64,000 nucleotides of DNA from Pseudoalteromonas piscicida (GTDB taxonomy: Bacteria; Pseudomonadota; Gammaproteobacteria; Enterobacterales; Alteromonadaceae). The translations under genes were made by a program, and so were the position numbers. Each line of letters begins with the position of its first letter. The stretch's first letter is position 1. Shown piece by piece: positions 37,990 through 47,691 of the stretch. The notes under the pieces are model-generated. The model did no database searches. It was given only the letters and a program-made list of their open reading frames with translations, and was not told where the DNA came from. The stretch lies in the NCBI RefSeq assembly GCF_002744175.1, contig NZ_NKHF01000052.1, positions 1-64,000 of the forward strand, in the 5' to 3' direction.

Positions 37990-38397
37990 ATGTCGATTAA
38001 GATTAAAACCCCAGATACCAACAAACCAAACGGTACAGGCCTTGCGCGTATCATTAAAGCGACGCATTGCTCAGTAAAGGGAATGAAAGCGGCATACAAA
38101 GAAGAATCAGCATTTAGACAAGAGACTTGGTTGTTCTTAATCAGTCTGCCACTGTCGTTCATCCTCGCTCAAAGTATTGCACAATGGGCGCTATTGGTTG
38201 GCAGCGTGCTATTTATTTTGGTCATTGAACTTATCAATTCAGCCATAGAGGCCTTAACAGACAGGGTCAGCACAGAACATCATTTGCTGTCAGGCCGGGC
38301 AAAAGACATGGCATCGGCGGCAGTGACTCTCACTTTAGTGATTTGTGCACTCATTTGGATTGCCGCAGCGATTGAATGGTTCAGCACGCTAAGCTAG
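37990..38397 (+). CDS. dgkA: Diacylglycerol kinase
   Basis: A small membrane enzyme of 135 residues with three hydrophobic segments (about 50-65, 75-92, 118-132). Active-site motifs: AYKEESAFRQE near residue 36-46, ELINSAIEALTDRV near 83-96, AKDMASAAV near 106-114. It phosphorylates diacylglycerol for phospholipid recycling. A 20-residue hydrophilic N-terminal extension precedes the family start. A strong terminator lies between it and the converging M16 gene. Confidence 0.93.
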   Translation: MSIKIKTPDTNKPNGTGLARIIKATHCSVKGMKAAYKEESAFRQETWLFLISLPLSFILAQSIAQWALLVGSVLFILVIELINSAIEALTDRVSTEHHLLSGRAKDMASAAVTLTLVICALIWIAAAIEWFSTLS

Positions 38398-38430
38398 ACA
38401 AGTTATTCTCAAGCTCAGTGTTTAAAAAAA

Positions 38431-38458
38431 GGCGGCTACCCAAGGTAGCCGCCTTTTT
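38431..38458. terminator. Bidirectional terminator between dgkA and the M16 gene
   Basis: Perfect 10-bp stem GGCGGCTACC / GGTAGCCGCC with a three-base loop, flanked by an A-run and a T-run on both strands. Confidence 0.92.
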
Positions 38459-38490
38459 TATGACTTCATTTTTAATGACTTCATAAAGTG

Positions 38491-41367
38491 CTATTCAAAC
38501 ACTTTTTCTACGTCTAGTGTTTTGATATTCTTGCTTGGAATATTGAGTGGATAATTCGCAATTTCAGCATCTTCTGCTACCAATGCATCAGGCTTTTTAG
38601 TGTTATAAGTCATCGGAGATGACTGCTCTGCACTCAAACGTTTCGCCATATCTTTCGCATCGCCTGTGATAAACACATAGTGGATATCATCGGTTTGCAA
38701 ATTTTCTTTAATAACGCGGTTGATGTCTTCAACAGAGAGCGATTCAAGCTGCTCAGTAACATAAGCAACAAACTCTTCCGTATTATAGAATTGACTATCC
38801 AACGCATAGCCTAGCTGTCTATCTTGGCTCGCCACCATTTGCGGCACAAAGTTGATTAAGAAGTTACGTGTCGCTTCAAAATCGGCTTTGCTCATCCCTT
38901 CTTTGATCAGCTTATCTAGCTCAAATAAGGCGGTACGTGTTGCAAAGTGTGCGTCATTATTAGAGCGCAGTGGACGTAACCATACTTGGAAAATTTGCTC
39001 ACTACGGCCTAAGTTCGCATCAGGCTTAGTTTGGAACATACCACGAGGGAAGTATTCGATATACGCATAATCACCATAGTTCATACCACGAACCTGACGG
39101 ATACGCTGATATAAGTGACTGTTTGAACTGCGGTGCTCACCAAAGTATGAACGTACTAACCAAAGTGCAGCCCAATCTTTGCTGCTACGAATAGTGTCAA
39201 TTGGGAACCCAAAAGAAACCGCTGTTGATTTTGCATTTTTCTCTACGATGGTGGCATGATGACCAGATAACTTTGGTGCATCAGGTACTTGTAAACGTGC
39301 TTCGTCACCTTTTGGTAGCGTTGCTAGATCATCAAACATGGCTTCTTTGAGCTGTTTATCAAGTGCTCCTGTAATACCTACATTGAGCTTAGCTTGAGTA
39401 AACTGTTGTGCATAGAAAGCTTTAACGTCATCTAGCGTGATGGCTTCTAGATCCGATAAATCACCAAAGTTGTAGCTTTCGTATGGGTGGCCTTTATACA
39501 ACTCATGGTATAACACTTCTTTACCTAGCTCTTCGTCATTAGACGCTTTTAGACCCGCCTTAATGCCGTCGATAAGCTCTTTTTTCAAACGTTTAAAATC
39601 ATCTTCTCTGAACCCTGGATTCAATAGCTGCTGGCTTACAATGCCATACCATTGATCAGCATTGTCTTTATGAATACGACCACGTAGAGAAATCATTTCT
39701 TTATCGATTTGATAACCAAAGCTACCTGCTATCGGGTAAAGCGCCTTTTGAATTTCTTTGTATGATTGTGATTCACTACCACCATTAGCAATCATAGCTG
39801 CAGTAAGCGCAGCAAGACCTTTTTTACCTTCAGGATCTGCGGCAGCACCTGTGTAAAAAAGAAAGTTCACATCCACCAGCGGTGAATTATTCGTTTTATC
39901 TAGTACATTAAAATGGCGCGTTACTGGCTTGTCCATTTTTGCAACTAGTTCATCTAAATTTACTTCTTGATCAAAGCCGGGCACAGATTCAAGGGCAGAC
40001 ATAGTTACCGTGGTTCTGCTGCTATCAACAAAGTATTTATTGGCAATATCGCGAATGTCTTTTGCCGTTACTTTGTCGGCACTTGCATACAAGGCGTTGA
40101 TCACTTCAGGGTCACGCTCAAAGTGCATGTAGCTTGCCAGTGTTGACGCTATCGATTGAGATGAGTCTAGGCCATTGATAAAACTGTACTTAAGATTTGA
40201 TTTAAGCGCTGCTAGCTTCTGCTCGTCTACCAATTCTGTGCGTGCTTTCGCGTAGGTGCTGTTAATTGCATCGCGCACTGTCGCCAAGTCTTTTTCATCT
40301 TCTACTTTTACGAAAACATGCAAGAGGCCCGGATCTTTGGTTTCTGGGTTGTAAGTAAACATCTGGCTTGCAAGCTGTTTATCTACCACTAGCTCTTGGT
40401 ATAACTCAGAGTTTTGAGAGAAATATAACTGCGAGATCAAATCAAGCGCAGCTCGGTCTTTTTTCGCAGGCTCCCATGCAGTGCCTTTATATGAAACAAG
40501 TAACCAGTGGCCAGGTAAGCCATCGTACTTTTCATGGACGTAACGTGCTTTCTCTTGTTTAGGCTCAACTGGAATATCAGCTTGGTAGTTTCCTTTTTTC
40601 CAGTTACCCCAGTGCTTTTTCACCATCGCCATGGTTTCTTTTGGATCTACGTCACCGACAATGACAAGCGATACATATTCTGGCTTGTAAAAACGTTCAA
40701 AGAAAGTTTTGCCATAAGCCATTTGATCTGGCATTGCTTCAATGTCTTCAAAAAAGCCCATCGTCGTATGTTTGTAGGTATGCTTGTCAAACGCTTCCTC
40801 TCTTACCGCTGATAATAGCTTGCGAATAGGGCTGGCGTTATTTTTGAGATACTCACCTTTAACCGTTAATGCTTCAGTGCGGAATTGCTCTTCACTGTAT
40901 GTCAGGTTTTGGAAAATATCCGCTTCAATTTCCAGTACTTTGTCTAAGTGCTGTTTTGAGAAGTTTAAATGGTAGTTAGTGTAGTCATTGGTCGTGTATG
41001 CACGGTTATCTACACCTGAGTTTTTCAAAATGTCTGAATAAACATCTTGTGGGTACTTTTCGGAACCTTTAAACATCATGTGCTCAAAAAAGTGAGCAAA
41101 GCCTGTTTTACCTGCTTCCACTTCGTTACGCGAACCGACTGAAACTGGTATTTGTAGCGATACAACATCAGGGTAGTTTGTTTTCACGACCATAACGCGC
41201 AGGCCATTATCGAGCTCTTCTAACACATAATCTTGAGCAAAAACTTTATTTGCTTGAGTCGCTTGGGCGCTCGCAACTGAATTTTGAGTATGATCTGAAT
41301 TGCTTGTTGCACAGCCACTCAGTGCTAAGCTCACCGCAAAGCTTGTGGCTAATAACTTGAATTTCAT
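38491..41367 (-). CDS. Periplasmic M16 zinc peptidase lipoprotein
   Basis: A protein of 958 residues from ATG 41367 (GGAC seven bases upstream, and the signal peptide starts directly there). The lipobox LALSGC places it as a lipoprotein. Two M16 halves: the active half has HFFEHMMFKGSEKYP (HxxEH), followed by the distal glutamate region; the second half is inactive, as in other pitrilysin relatives. It probably degrades peptides at the cell envelope. It is a long gene, transcribed towards a strong terminator, and diverges from the MTHFR-like gene. Confidence 0.92.
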   Translation of the reverse strand: MKFKLLATSFAVSLALSGCATSNSDHTQNSVASAQATQANKVFAQDYVLEELDNGLRVMVVKTNYPDVVSLQIPVSVGSRNEVEAGKTGFAHFFEHMMFKGSEKYPQDVYSDILKNSGVDNRAYTTNDYTNYHLNFSKQHLDKVLEIEADIFQNLTYSEEQFRTEALTVKGEYLKNNASPIRKLLSAVREEAFDKHTYKHTTMGFFEDIEAMPDQMAYGKTFFERFYKPEYVSLVIVGDVDPKETMAMVKKHWGNWKKGNYQADIPVEPKQEKARYVHEKYDGLPGHWLLVSYKGTAWEPAKKDRAALDLISQLYFSQNSELYQELVVDKQLASQMFTYNPETKDPGLLHVFVKVEDEKDLATVRDAINSTYAKARTELVDEQKLAALKSNLKYSFINGLDSSQSIASTLASYMHFERDPEVINALYASADKVTAKDIRDIANKYFVDSSRTTVTMSALESVPGFDQEVNLDELVAKMDKPVTRHFNVLDKTNNSPLVDVNFLFYTGAAADPEGKKGLAALTAAMIANGGSESQSYKEIQKALYPIAGSFGYQIDKEMISLRGRIHKDNADQWYGIVSQQLLNPGFREDDFKRLKKELIDGIKAGLKASNDEELGKEVLYHELYKGHPYESYNFGDLSDLEAITLDDVKAFYAQQFTQAKLNVGITGALDKQLKEAMFDDLATLPKGDEARLQVPDAPKLSGHHATIVEKNAKSTAVSFGFPIDTIRSSKDWAALWLVRSYFGEHRSSNSHLYQRIRQVRGMNYGDYAYIEYFPRGMFQTKPDANLGRSEQIFQVWLRPLRSNNDAHFATRTALFELDKLIKEGMSKADFEATRNFLINFVPQMVASQDRQLGYALDSQFYNTEEFVAYVTEQLESLSVEDINRVIKENLQTDDIHYVFITGDAKDMAKRLSAEQSSPMTYNTKKPDALVAEDAEIANYPLNIPSKNIKTLDVEKVFE

Positions 41368-41568
41368 GGGTGTAGTCCTAATCATATTTTTATTCTTGGT
41401 AAGCAAACTCTTATTCGCTTACCTAATTCAACTACCTGATTATGCCCAATGCAGTACTAATTCGCTAATTTCCAAGACGATTCTCCCTACAAATCTGTAA
41501 ACAATTATGTAAGGCAAAGGTAGAACTTGAGGAAAATTCATAAATCTTGAAATTCTTTCATTAAAAAA

Positions 41569-41592
41569 ATCTATCTAGACGTCTAAATGGCT
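41569..41592 (+). promoter_or_regulatory. Candidate MetJ operator
   Basis: The perfect met box AGACGTCT is at 41577-41584, flanked by weaker tandem 8-mers ATCTATCT and AAATGGCT (four and five of eight matches). It lies 56 bases before the MTHFR-like gene. MetJ binds tandem met boxes; the gene downstream fits the methionine/folate theme. Confidence 0.6.
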
Positions 41593-41640
41593 GCTATATT
41601 AGTAAGCAGATGCAAAACCTGCTTATGTGGAATGAGGATT

Positions 41641-42597
41641 ATGGCTTTAACACTTCAAGAGAAAATCATTGACCCTAACCAAGGGGTATATTTAATTGGT
41701 ACCACACCACCGAAACTAGGCACTGAACCTGAACAACTAAAATCAATTGCGGCAAAGTTATTGGGCCGGTTACATGAAATTGAATATGACGGTGTGATCA
41801 TTTATGACATTCAAGATGAAAGCAGTCGCACACAGGCGCCACGCCCGTTTCCGTTTAAACACACTGTTGATCCATGCGAATATAGTCAGTTGATCCGTGA
41901 GCTTTCAGCACTTGACGTTATCACCTACAAAAGCGTAGCCCAACGCGATGCTGCCGCATTTAGCCACTGGCTCACTAATACCAAAGCGCATTATGGCTTA
42001 GACAATCTAGTGTTAGTAGGTAGCCCGTCTTCACAAGGTGAGATTAAGCTACCGTTAGGTGACGCTTACGAAGTGCTAAAGCACCATCAAGAAACGTTCT
42101 TTTTGGGTGGTGTTACGATTGCCGAGCGTCATGCAAGTAAACGTAATGAACACGAGCGATTAATCGACAAAACCGAGCAAGGTTGCCAATTTTTTGTCTC
42201 TCAAGCTGTTTATGATGCCCAAGCTACTATCGACCTCATCACAAGCTATGCTCGTACGTGCAAGCAACAAGGTAAAACACCAAAACGCATTATTTTAACT
42301 TTTACACCTTGTGGTGGTGAAAAGACATTACAATTTATGGAGTGGCTTGGCATTTCAGTACCAGAAGCAACGAAGTGGCGGATGCTGGATGCAGATAATA
42401 CCTTGAGTGAGTCCATTCGTATCTGTAGAGAAAACTTGGACCAAATTTTGAAAAGTTGCGCCCATTTAGATATTGCACTGGGTCTAAACATTGAGAGTCT
42501 TACAAACCGCAAACAAGAGATTGATGCTTCCATCAACCTTTATCGGCTTTTGAAAGCAACGATGGAATTGAGCCTCGCAGAAAAGCAAATTGCATAA
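41641..42597 (+). CDS. MTHFR-like folate enzyme
   Basis: A protein of 318 residues from ATG 41641 (GAGG upstream; the 18 further residues of the longer reading lie in the operator region). It has the TIM-barrel signatures of methylenetetrahydrofolate reductases: YDIQDES near residue 58, VLVGSPSS, GGVTIAERHASKRNEHERLIDK (about 155-177) and QFFVSQAVYD. The sequence is far from E. coli MetF; it resembles the divergent MTHFR-like proteins described in several bacteria. Expected reaction: 5,10-methylene-THF to 5-methyl-THF, or a related one-carbon step. The MetJ box supports methionine control. Repeats follow at the stop. Confidence 0.7.
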   Translation: MALTLQEKIIDPNQGVYLIGTTPPKLGTEPEQLKSIAAKLLGRLHEIEYDGVIIYDIQDESSRTQAPRPFPFKHTVDPCEYSQLIRELSALDVITYKSVAQRDAAAFSHWLTNTKAHYGLDNLVLVGSPSSQGEIKLPLGDAYEVLKHHQETFFLGGVTIAERHASKRNEHERLIDKTEQGCQFFVSQAVYDAQATIDLITSYARTCKQQGKTPKRIILTFTPCGGEKTLQFMEWLGISVPEATKWRMLDADNTLSESIRICRENLDQILKSCAHLDIALGLNIESLTNRKQEIDASINLYRLLKATMELSLAEKQIA

Positions 42598-42790
42598 TGC
42601 CAAATGTATTAGGTAAATGCGCTATTTCATCCTTCAAATTGATTAGAGATTTAATTCTATTGGTATAACAATGAGCCAAGATAAAAAAAGCCAGCTTGAT
42701 AGATAAGCTGGCTATTGGAAGTGAATTCAACGCAGTTAGCGCTAAAACTGGTTGCTAGAAAGACATTAATTATCCGAAACTCAGGTTAAC
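42597..42790. repeat. Composite intergenic repeat, copy C
   Basis: First module at 42597-42666 (start GCCAAATGTATTAGGTAAAT, end CTATTGGTAT), second module at 42706-42790 (GGAAGTGAATTCAACGCAG, end CTCAGGTTAA). The stop codon of uppP (42786-42788) lies inside the CAGGTTA end of the second module. Between converging MTHFR-like gene and uppP. Confidence 0.8.
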
Positions 42791-43586
42791 TCAGACTCAA
42801 GAAGGCAATTAATCCCACACCAAGTAGCAAGCGATATATCACAAACGGCATCATGCCCATGCGCTCTATGATCTTAAGGAAGAAGAAAATACAGGCATAA
42901 GCCGAAACAAAAGACAGAGCAACACCGCTTAACAGTGCGTTCCAATCAACTGCTTCCCCACCTGTTGCCAACTCTAGAGTGTAGTAAAGCCCCATCATTG
43001 AAATAACAGGAATAGACATCAAAAAGGAAAACCTCGCCGCACTCTTTTTATCAAGCCCCAATAACAACCCTGCGGTGATGGTAATACCAGAGCGTGACGT
43101 GCCCGGTATTACCGCTGTAATTTGAGCGAGGCCAAGGATCAACGCACTTTTCCAATTTAGCGCGAACTCGTCTTTGATTTGCTTCGCTTTTACATCGGCG
43201 TACCACAACAATAAGCCAAACACGATAGTCGATGTTGCAATCACCCACGCACTACGCAAATAGATCTCTACTACGTCTTTTAACAATGGGGCTAATAGTA
43301 CAAATGGAATGGTGGCAACCACAATGCACCAAGTAAGGCGGCTTTCTTTGGAGTGCGTACCTGAGAAGGACTTGAACCACCCCGACAGCAGACTCACAAT
43401 GTCCTGACGGAAATAAATCACTACGGCCAGTAATGTACCAACGTGAACAGCAACATCAAAAGCGAGTCCCTGATCTTGCCATCCTAATACCTGAGACGGT
43501 AATAATAAGTGGGCAGAACTAGAAATCGGTAAAAACTCGGTGAGACCTTGAATAATTGCAAGGACAACAATCTCTATAAAGCTCAT
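42786..43586 (-). CDS. uppP: Undecaprenyl-diphosphatase
   Basis: A membrane protein of 266 residues from ATG 43586. Motifs: [13 protein letters not shown] (about 17-29, with the catalytic E/S/H region) and [10 protein letters not shown] (about 168-177). It dephosphorylates undecaprenyl diphosphate, recycling the carrier for peptidoglycan and LPS. The start overlaps the folK stop (ATGA). The last codon is followed by a stop that falls in a dispersed repeat, so the C-terminus may have been shaped by the repeat insertion. Confidence 0.95.
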   Translation of the reverse strand: MSFIEIVVLAIIQGLTEFLPISSSAHLLLPSQVLGWQDQGLAFDVAVHVGTLLAVVIYFRQDIVSLLSGWFKSFSGTHSKESRLTWCIVVATIPFVLLAPLLKDVVEIYLRSAWVIATSTIVFGLLLWYADVKAKQIKDEFALNWKSALILGLAQITAVIPGTSRSGITITAGLLLGLDKKSAARFSFLMSIPVISMMGLYYTLELATGGEAVDWNALLSGVALSFVSAYACIFFFLKIIERMGMMPFVIYRLLLGVGLIAFLSLS

Positions 43587-44071
43587 AACTTGGGAAACTC
43601 CACTTTCCATAATTTTTGAGTTGGGTTGTGATACTCCTGCCATAACTGCCTAATCGATTTATTTTCAATCGGATGAATAAAATCGGCAGCAAGTTCAGCT
43701 AATGGTTGCAGCACAAAGGCATTTTTAGTTATTTCATCTCGAGGCAACTGAGCGGGTGATGAACAAATAATGTGATCATAAAAAAGAATATCTAGGTCCA
43801 GTGAGCGCGGGCTAAACTTTTTCTCATTACAGCGACGGCCATGGTCATACTCAATTACTTTTAATAGTCGACACACCGCTTCTAACGACATCTCAGTTTG
43901 TGCAGCAAACACTGAATTATAAAAATTATTCCCTGCGAAGCCGACAGCTTCACTCTCAAAAACCGTTGAATGTTGATAAGTTGGAAAATATTTTATCAAG
44001 GTTTGTAGGCCACTGAGTAAATTTTTTTCTTTGTCTATATTGGAGCCGAGGCTAATAAAAATTTGTGCCAT
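43583..44071 (-). CDS. folK: Hydroxymethyldihydropterin pyrophosphokinase
   Basis: A protein of 162 residues from ATG 44071. Motifs: SLGSNI near residue 6, ESEAVGF near 46, and [11 protein letters not shown] near 94-104, which binds Mg-ATP and the pterin. It makes the activated pterin for dihydropteroate synthase. It lies eight bases after folB and overlaps uppP, so folB-folK-uppP form one operon. Confidence 0.94.
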   Translation of the reverse strand: MAQIFISLGSNIDKEKNLLSGLQTLIKYFPTYQHSTVFESEAVGFAGNNFYNSVFAAQTEMSLEAVCRLLKVIEYDHGRRCNEKKFSPRSLDLDILFYDHIICSSPAQLPRDEITKNAFVLQPLAELAADFIHPIENKSIRQLWQEYHNPTQKLWKVEFPKL

Positions 44072-44078
44072 GTTTACT

Positions 44079-44429
44079 CTACTTCTTACGCACAATTTCT
44101 ACGCCAACCGTCTGTGCTTGTGACACTGCTGCCGGCTTACTAACCTTTATAAGCACTTGTTGTACATTAAATTCTGCTAAAATAATCGCGGCTAGCTGCT
44201 CCACTAAGGTTTCTAGTAATTCCACAGGTTTTGCTTGAGTATGAGCAATAATGCGCTCGCTGACCTTAGCATAATCAACAGCTAAATGAATATCATCATG
44301 ACGCGCAGCAGCGGTAATATCGGTCAACATCTCTACATCAAAGTAAAGGCTTTGTTTACTTTCTTTTTCAAAGTCGTACACTCCTATTATGGCTTCGACG
44401 TGTAGCTGCGAGATATAGACTTTATCCAT
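44079..44429 (-). CDS. folB: Dihydroneopterin aldolase
   Basis: A protein of 116 residues from ATG 44429, with GGAG about five bases upstream. The start MDKVYISQLHVEAIIGVYDFE and the LLETLVEQLAAIIL helix are family hallmarks. It converts dihydroneopterin to hydroxymethyl-dihydropterin. First gene of the folB-folK-uppP operon, diverging from plsY across a 123-base region. Confidence 0.94.
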   Translation of the reverse strand: MDKVYISQLHVEAIIGVYDFEKESKQSLYFDVEMLTDITAAARHDDIHLAVDYAKVSERIIAHTQAKPVELLETLVEQLAAIILAEFNVQQVLIKVSKPAAVSQAQTVGVEIVRKK

Positions 44430-44552
44430 GTAAACTCCAAACATGTTTATCGCTGTAATCTTCCTGCATGGTTAATTCGCATAGTACGAAATTGCAGGAC
44501 TTAAGACCGCCGATCATAGCCCAAAACAACGCAATAAAAAATAAGGAAGACA

Positions 44553-45143
44553 GTGTTAATCAGTTTAATGTGCGTATGTGCTTATTTGTTGGGATCGATT
44601 TCCTCTGCGATTCTGGTGTGTCGATTGTTCAAACTCCCAGATCCTCGCTTTAATGGTTCTAATAATCCTGGCGCAACTAATGTATTAAGGCTGGGAGGTA
44701 AAATCCCGGCGGTACTGGTGCTCGTCTTCGATATTCTAAAAGGTACGATCCCTGTGTGGGGTGCATACTTCCTTAAAATAGAGCCGGTTTGGCTAGGTGC
44801 AATCGCAGTCAGCGCCTGTCTTGGACACATCTATCCTATCTTTTTCCATTTTAATGGTGGTAAGGCAGTTGCAACGGCCTTTGGTGCATTGTTGCCGATA
44901 GGCTTATCATTGGGTGGGTTGTTGATCAGCACTTGGCTTGTGGTACTGCTATTAACGCGATACTCGTCGCTTGCTGCTATTGTGGCAGTCTCAGCCGCGC
45001 CACTTTATACATGGTGGATAAAGCCCCTTTATACGGTACCCGTTAGCTTTTTAACCCTAGTCATCATCGTACGCCATAGGGCCAATATCAAAAGGCTCCT
45101 AACCGGGAAGGAGCCAAAGGTAGGGAAAAAGTCTCAAGATTAG
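44553..45143 (+). CDS. plsY: Glycerol-3-phosphate acyltransferase
   Basis: A membrane protein of 196 residues with five hydrophobic segments. Motifs: GSISSAIL near residue 14, [12 protein letters not shown] near 35-46, [21 protein letters not shown] near 91-111. It transfers acyl from acyl-phosphate to glycerol-3-phosphate. The start is GTG 44553, with AAGGAAG upstream. Its TAG stop interlocks with the TAA of the converging tsaD (TTAG). Confidence 0.95.
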   Translation: MLISLMCVCAYLLGSISSAILVCRLFKLPDPRFNGSNNPGATNVLRLGGKIPAVLVLVFDILKGTIPVWGAYFLKIEPVWLGAIAVSACLGHIYPIFFHFNGGKAVATAFGALLPIGLSLGGLLISTWLVVLLLTRYSSLAAIVAVSAAPLYTWWIKPLYTVPVSFLTLVIIVRHRANIKRLLTGKEPKVGKKSQD

Positions 45144-46153
45144 ACTTTCTCAAGACTATCCAACGGCCAGCGAGGTTTGGTTTTCATATCCAAAGGAGCA
45201 TATTGTCCCGCTTTTAACCGCTGCATGCCTGCATAAGCAATCATGGCACCATTGTCTGTACAAAACTCCGTTCTAGGATAGTAGACTCGGCCTTTCATGC
45301 CCTGCATCATACGTTCGAGCTTTTGCCTCAACTCTGTATTAGCACTCACGCCACCCGCGATAACTAGGCTTTTAATCCCTGTTTCTTTGAGTGCACGCTT
45401 GCATTTAATCGCTAATGTTTCGACCACTGCGCTCTGGAAGGCGTGAGCAATATCAGCTTTAGTTTGCTCATCATCCCCTTCCTTACGAATAGTATTTGCC
45501 GCTGCCGTTTTTAGTCCACTAAAGCTAAAGTCCAGTCCTGGCCTGTCAGTCATTGGCTTAGGGAAGGTAAAACGGCCTGGCTGGCCGTGCGTTGCCATTT
45601 TCGCCAGCATTGGGCCACCGGGATAATCTAATCCTAACAGCTTCGCTGTTTTATCAAACGCTTCACCAGCAGCATCATCTACCGACTCGCCTAACACCTC
45701 ATACTCTCCAATTCCTGAAACTTTCACCATCATAGTGTGGCCACCGGATACTAGGAGCGCAACAAATGGGAATTCAGGTTTATCGTCTTCTAACATCGGT
45801 GCCAATAAATGACCTTCCATATGGTGTACAGCAACTGCCGGTATCCCCCAGCCAAAAGCCAAAGAACGGCCAATTGAAGTACCAACCAGTAGCGCTCCCA
45901 CCAAGCCAGGACCCGCCGTGTAAGCAATACCATCGAGGTCGTCAGGACCACAACCGGCTTCTGCAAAAGCCGCTTCAATAAGAGGAATAGTCTTGCGCAC
46001 ATGATCTCGTGACGCTAGTTCAGGCACCACACCGCCATAATCGGCATGGACCTTGACCTGAGAATATAATTGATGTGCCAGTAGACCTTGCTCATCATCA
46101 TAGATGGCAATACCAGTTTCATCACACGAGGATTCTATACCCAATATACGCAA
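45140..46153 (-). CDS. tsaD: tRNA N6-adenosine threonylcarbamoyltransferase
   Basis: A protein of 337 residues. Motifs: [10 protein letters not shown] at the N-terminus, the metal-binding HHMEGH near residue 111-116 and VSGGHT near 134, and a C-terminal ASKHA core ([13 protein letters not shown]). It installs t6A at position 37 of tRNAs that read ANN codons, with TsaB, TsaC and TsaE. Ends in an overlap with plsY. No rpsU follows on the other side, unlike in E. coli. Confidence 0.96.
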   Translation of the reverse strand: MRILGIESSCDETGIAIYDDEQGLLAHQLYSQVKVHADYGGVVPELASRDHVRKTIPLIEAAFAEAGCGPDDLDGIAYTAGPGLVGALLVGTSIGRSLAFGWGIPAVAVHHMEGHLLAPMLEDDKPEFPFVALLVSGGHTMMVKVSGIGEYEVLGESVDDAAGEAFDKTAKLLGLDYPGGPMLAKMATHGQPGRFTFPKPMTDRPGLDFSFSGLKTAAANTIRKEGDDEQTKADIAHAFQSAVVETLAIKCKRALKETGIKSLVIAGGVSANTELRQKLERMMQGMKGRVYYPRTEFCTDNGAMIAYAGMQRLKAGQYAPLDMKTKPRWPLDSLEKV

Positions 46154-46201
46154 GTTACTTCTCCAAACTCTTTACTGCAACCGTTGATTATACGAAATCA
46201 A

Positions 46202-46795
46202 CTACTCAAGTTCCAAACCAATATTAGTTTGTCCATCCGCTACTGCTAACGCCTTTAACGCCTTTACTGAGTCGCTACTGATACGTCCCATGTTTTCAAC
46301 ATGTTCAATCAGCTCAGCAAGCACCTCTATCTCGTATTGCATTTGCGGGTGTTCACGAATTAACTCGTTCGTGGGGATTACGTCTTCGGCCATCAGCATG
46401 AACTCAATGTATTTGGCTACTGTTGCTTGCGAAATTTTGGCAACGCTAACAAACTCATGCTCATCTTTTGTCATTAAACCTTGCAACATACCAAGCAAAG
46501 CAGTGGCAACATCAATTGCAGGGTAAGTGCCAAACATATCAAAGTCACTTAGCTCAGGTACGTTAGGCTCAACCTTTTCGACCAACTTCTCCAAACTAAT
46601 CTTGCTCTTGGGTATTAAGATTTTTTCCCAAATTAGGTTTAGTGCATTTCTTAACACTTGCTCATCACCAAACCCTGTTGCTTCACTAAACAGTGAATAG
46701 TTTGGCAACATACGCTCAATAATAGCCGCGCCTAACACTGCTTTTTGAAGGTAATTTAACTCTCTAATTCTTTGAAAGTTATTTGCTTTACTCAT
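46202..46795 (-). CDS. YjaG/DUF416 family protein
   Basis: A protein of 197 residues from the ATG at 46795, placed where the family starts (MSKANNFQRIRELNYLQKAV). All-helical, acidic, with MLPNYSLFSEATGFGD near residue 30. DUF416 (YjaG) has no known function. Its start overlaps the end of the DUF2007-like gene by eight bases, so the two are coupled. Confidence 0.85.
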   Translation of the reverse strand: MSKANNFQRIRELNYLQKAVLGAAIIERMLPNYSLFSEATGFGDEQVLRNALNLIWEKILIPKSKISLEKLVEKVEPNVPELSDFDMFGTYPAIDVATALLGMLQGLMTKDEHEFVSVAKISQATVAKYIEFMLMAEDVIPTNELIREHPQMQYEIEVLAELIEHVENMGRISSDSVKALKALAVADGQTNIGLELE

Positions 46796-47126
46796 GCTTC
46801 TTTCCACATTGCCAGCAAAAATCAAATGCTGGTCCATTTAACTCAGCACAGTGGCTACACAACCAATCGCGATGGTTGGTGGCACTGTGACGACGTGATT
46901 GATTGTAGTTTACCAATAATTCCTCTGCCTCGGGTAACTTTATTGCGTAAACCAACAGCTTGATTGCCGCCTGTTCAGATGGAATTTCGCCAATCGCCCC
47001 AGATAAATGCTCTCCTTGCAATCGGACCTGAATATTTGCTTGCTCCAGTAGCCCTTTAATTAAGTGCGCTTCAACAAAATCACCAATTGAACACAACTCG
47101 ACCCATCGAAAGGATTGCTCACTCAT
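46788..47126 (-). CDS. DUF2007 domain protein with C-terminal zinc ribbon
   Basis: A protein of 112 residues. The N-terminal half is a DUF2007-type signal-transducer domain (FVEAHLIKGLLEQANIQVRL, EIPSEQAAIKLLV). The C-terminal half has paired cysteines (LCSHCAELNG, FCWQCGKKH), a zinc ribbon. Function unknown. Coupled to the YjaG-like gene. Confidence 0.8.
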   Translation of the reverse strand: MSEQSFRWVELCSIGDFVEAHLIKGLLEQANIQVRLQGEHLSGAIGEIPSEQAAIKLLVYAIKLPEAEELLVNYNQSRRHSATNHRDWLCSHCAELNGPAFDFCWQCGKKHE

Positions 47127-47234
47127 TGCCAGCCTTCAAAATTGAAAAAGCACCATAAGGGCTTATTTGTTTCTTGATAAAATGACGTATTATCATCACA
47201 CTTACACGCTTAGTAATTAAATTAAAATGCCCCT

Positions 47235-47633
47235 ATGACTTTAACAACACCAGGCTTACTATTCCCAGCGATTTCGTTATTGCTCCTTGCCTATACTAAT
47301 CGATTTTTAGTACTTGCCCAGCTGATAAGAGAGCTAAATGCCAGAGAAGGCGATACAATAAGACCATTGGTAAAAGCACAAATCGAAAACCTAAGAAAGC
47401 GAATAAGACTAATAAGAAGGATGCAGGTTTGGGGCGTCATTGCATTTTTACTATGTACTTCATCAATGTTTGCGCTATTTCTAGAGATATCTTTACTCGG
47501 CGTGACCCTGTTTGGAGCAAGCCTTTGTAGCTTGACACTATCACTGCTGCTTTCATTGTATGAAATACATATTTCTTGCGATGCCATAGAATTAGAGCTA
47601 CAAAATATCGAGAAAAAACCGCAACAAAATTAG
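47235..47633 (+). CDS. DUF2721 membrane protein
   Basis: A protein of 132 residues with a membrane segment at the N-terminus (about 8-20) and two further segments (about 73-88 and 95-112). A basic stretch (RKRIRLIRRMQ) lies between. It fits DUF2721, a family of unknown function. No clear operon partner; the next gene follows after 58 bases on the same strand. Confidence 0.75.
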   Translation: MTLTTPGLLFPAISLLLLAYTNRFLVLAQLIRELNAREGDTIRPLVKAQIENLRKRIRLIRRMQVWGVIAFLLCTSSMFALFLEISLLGVTLFGASLCSLTLSLLLSLYEIHISCDAIELELQNIEKKPQQN

Positions 47634-47691
47634 CACCCTTGTTACTGCCGACTATACTAACTTTGAGTCAGCATAAAAAGAGGAGTAATCT

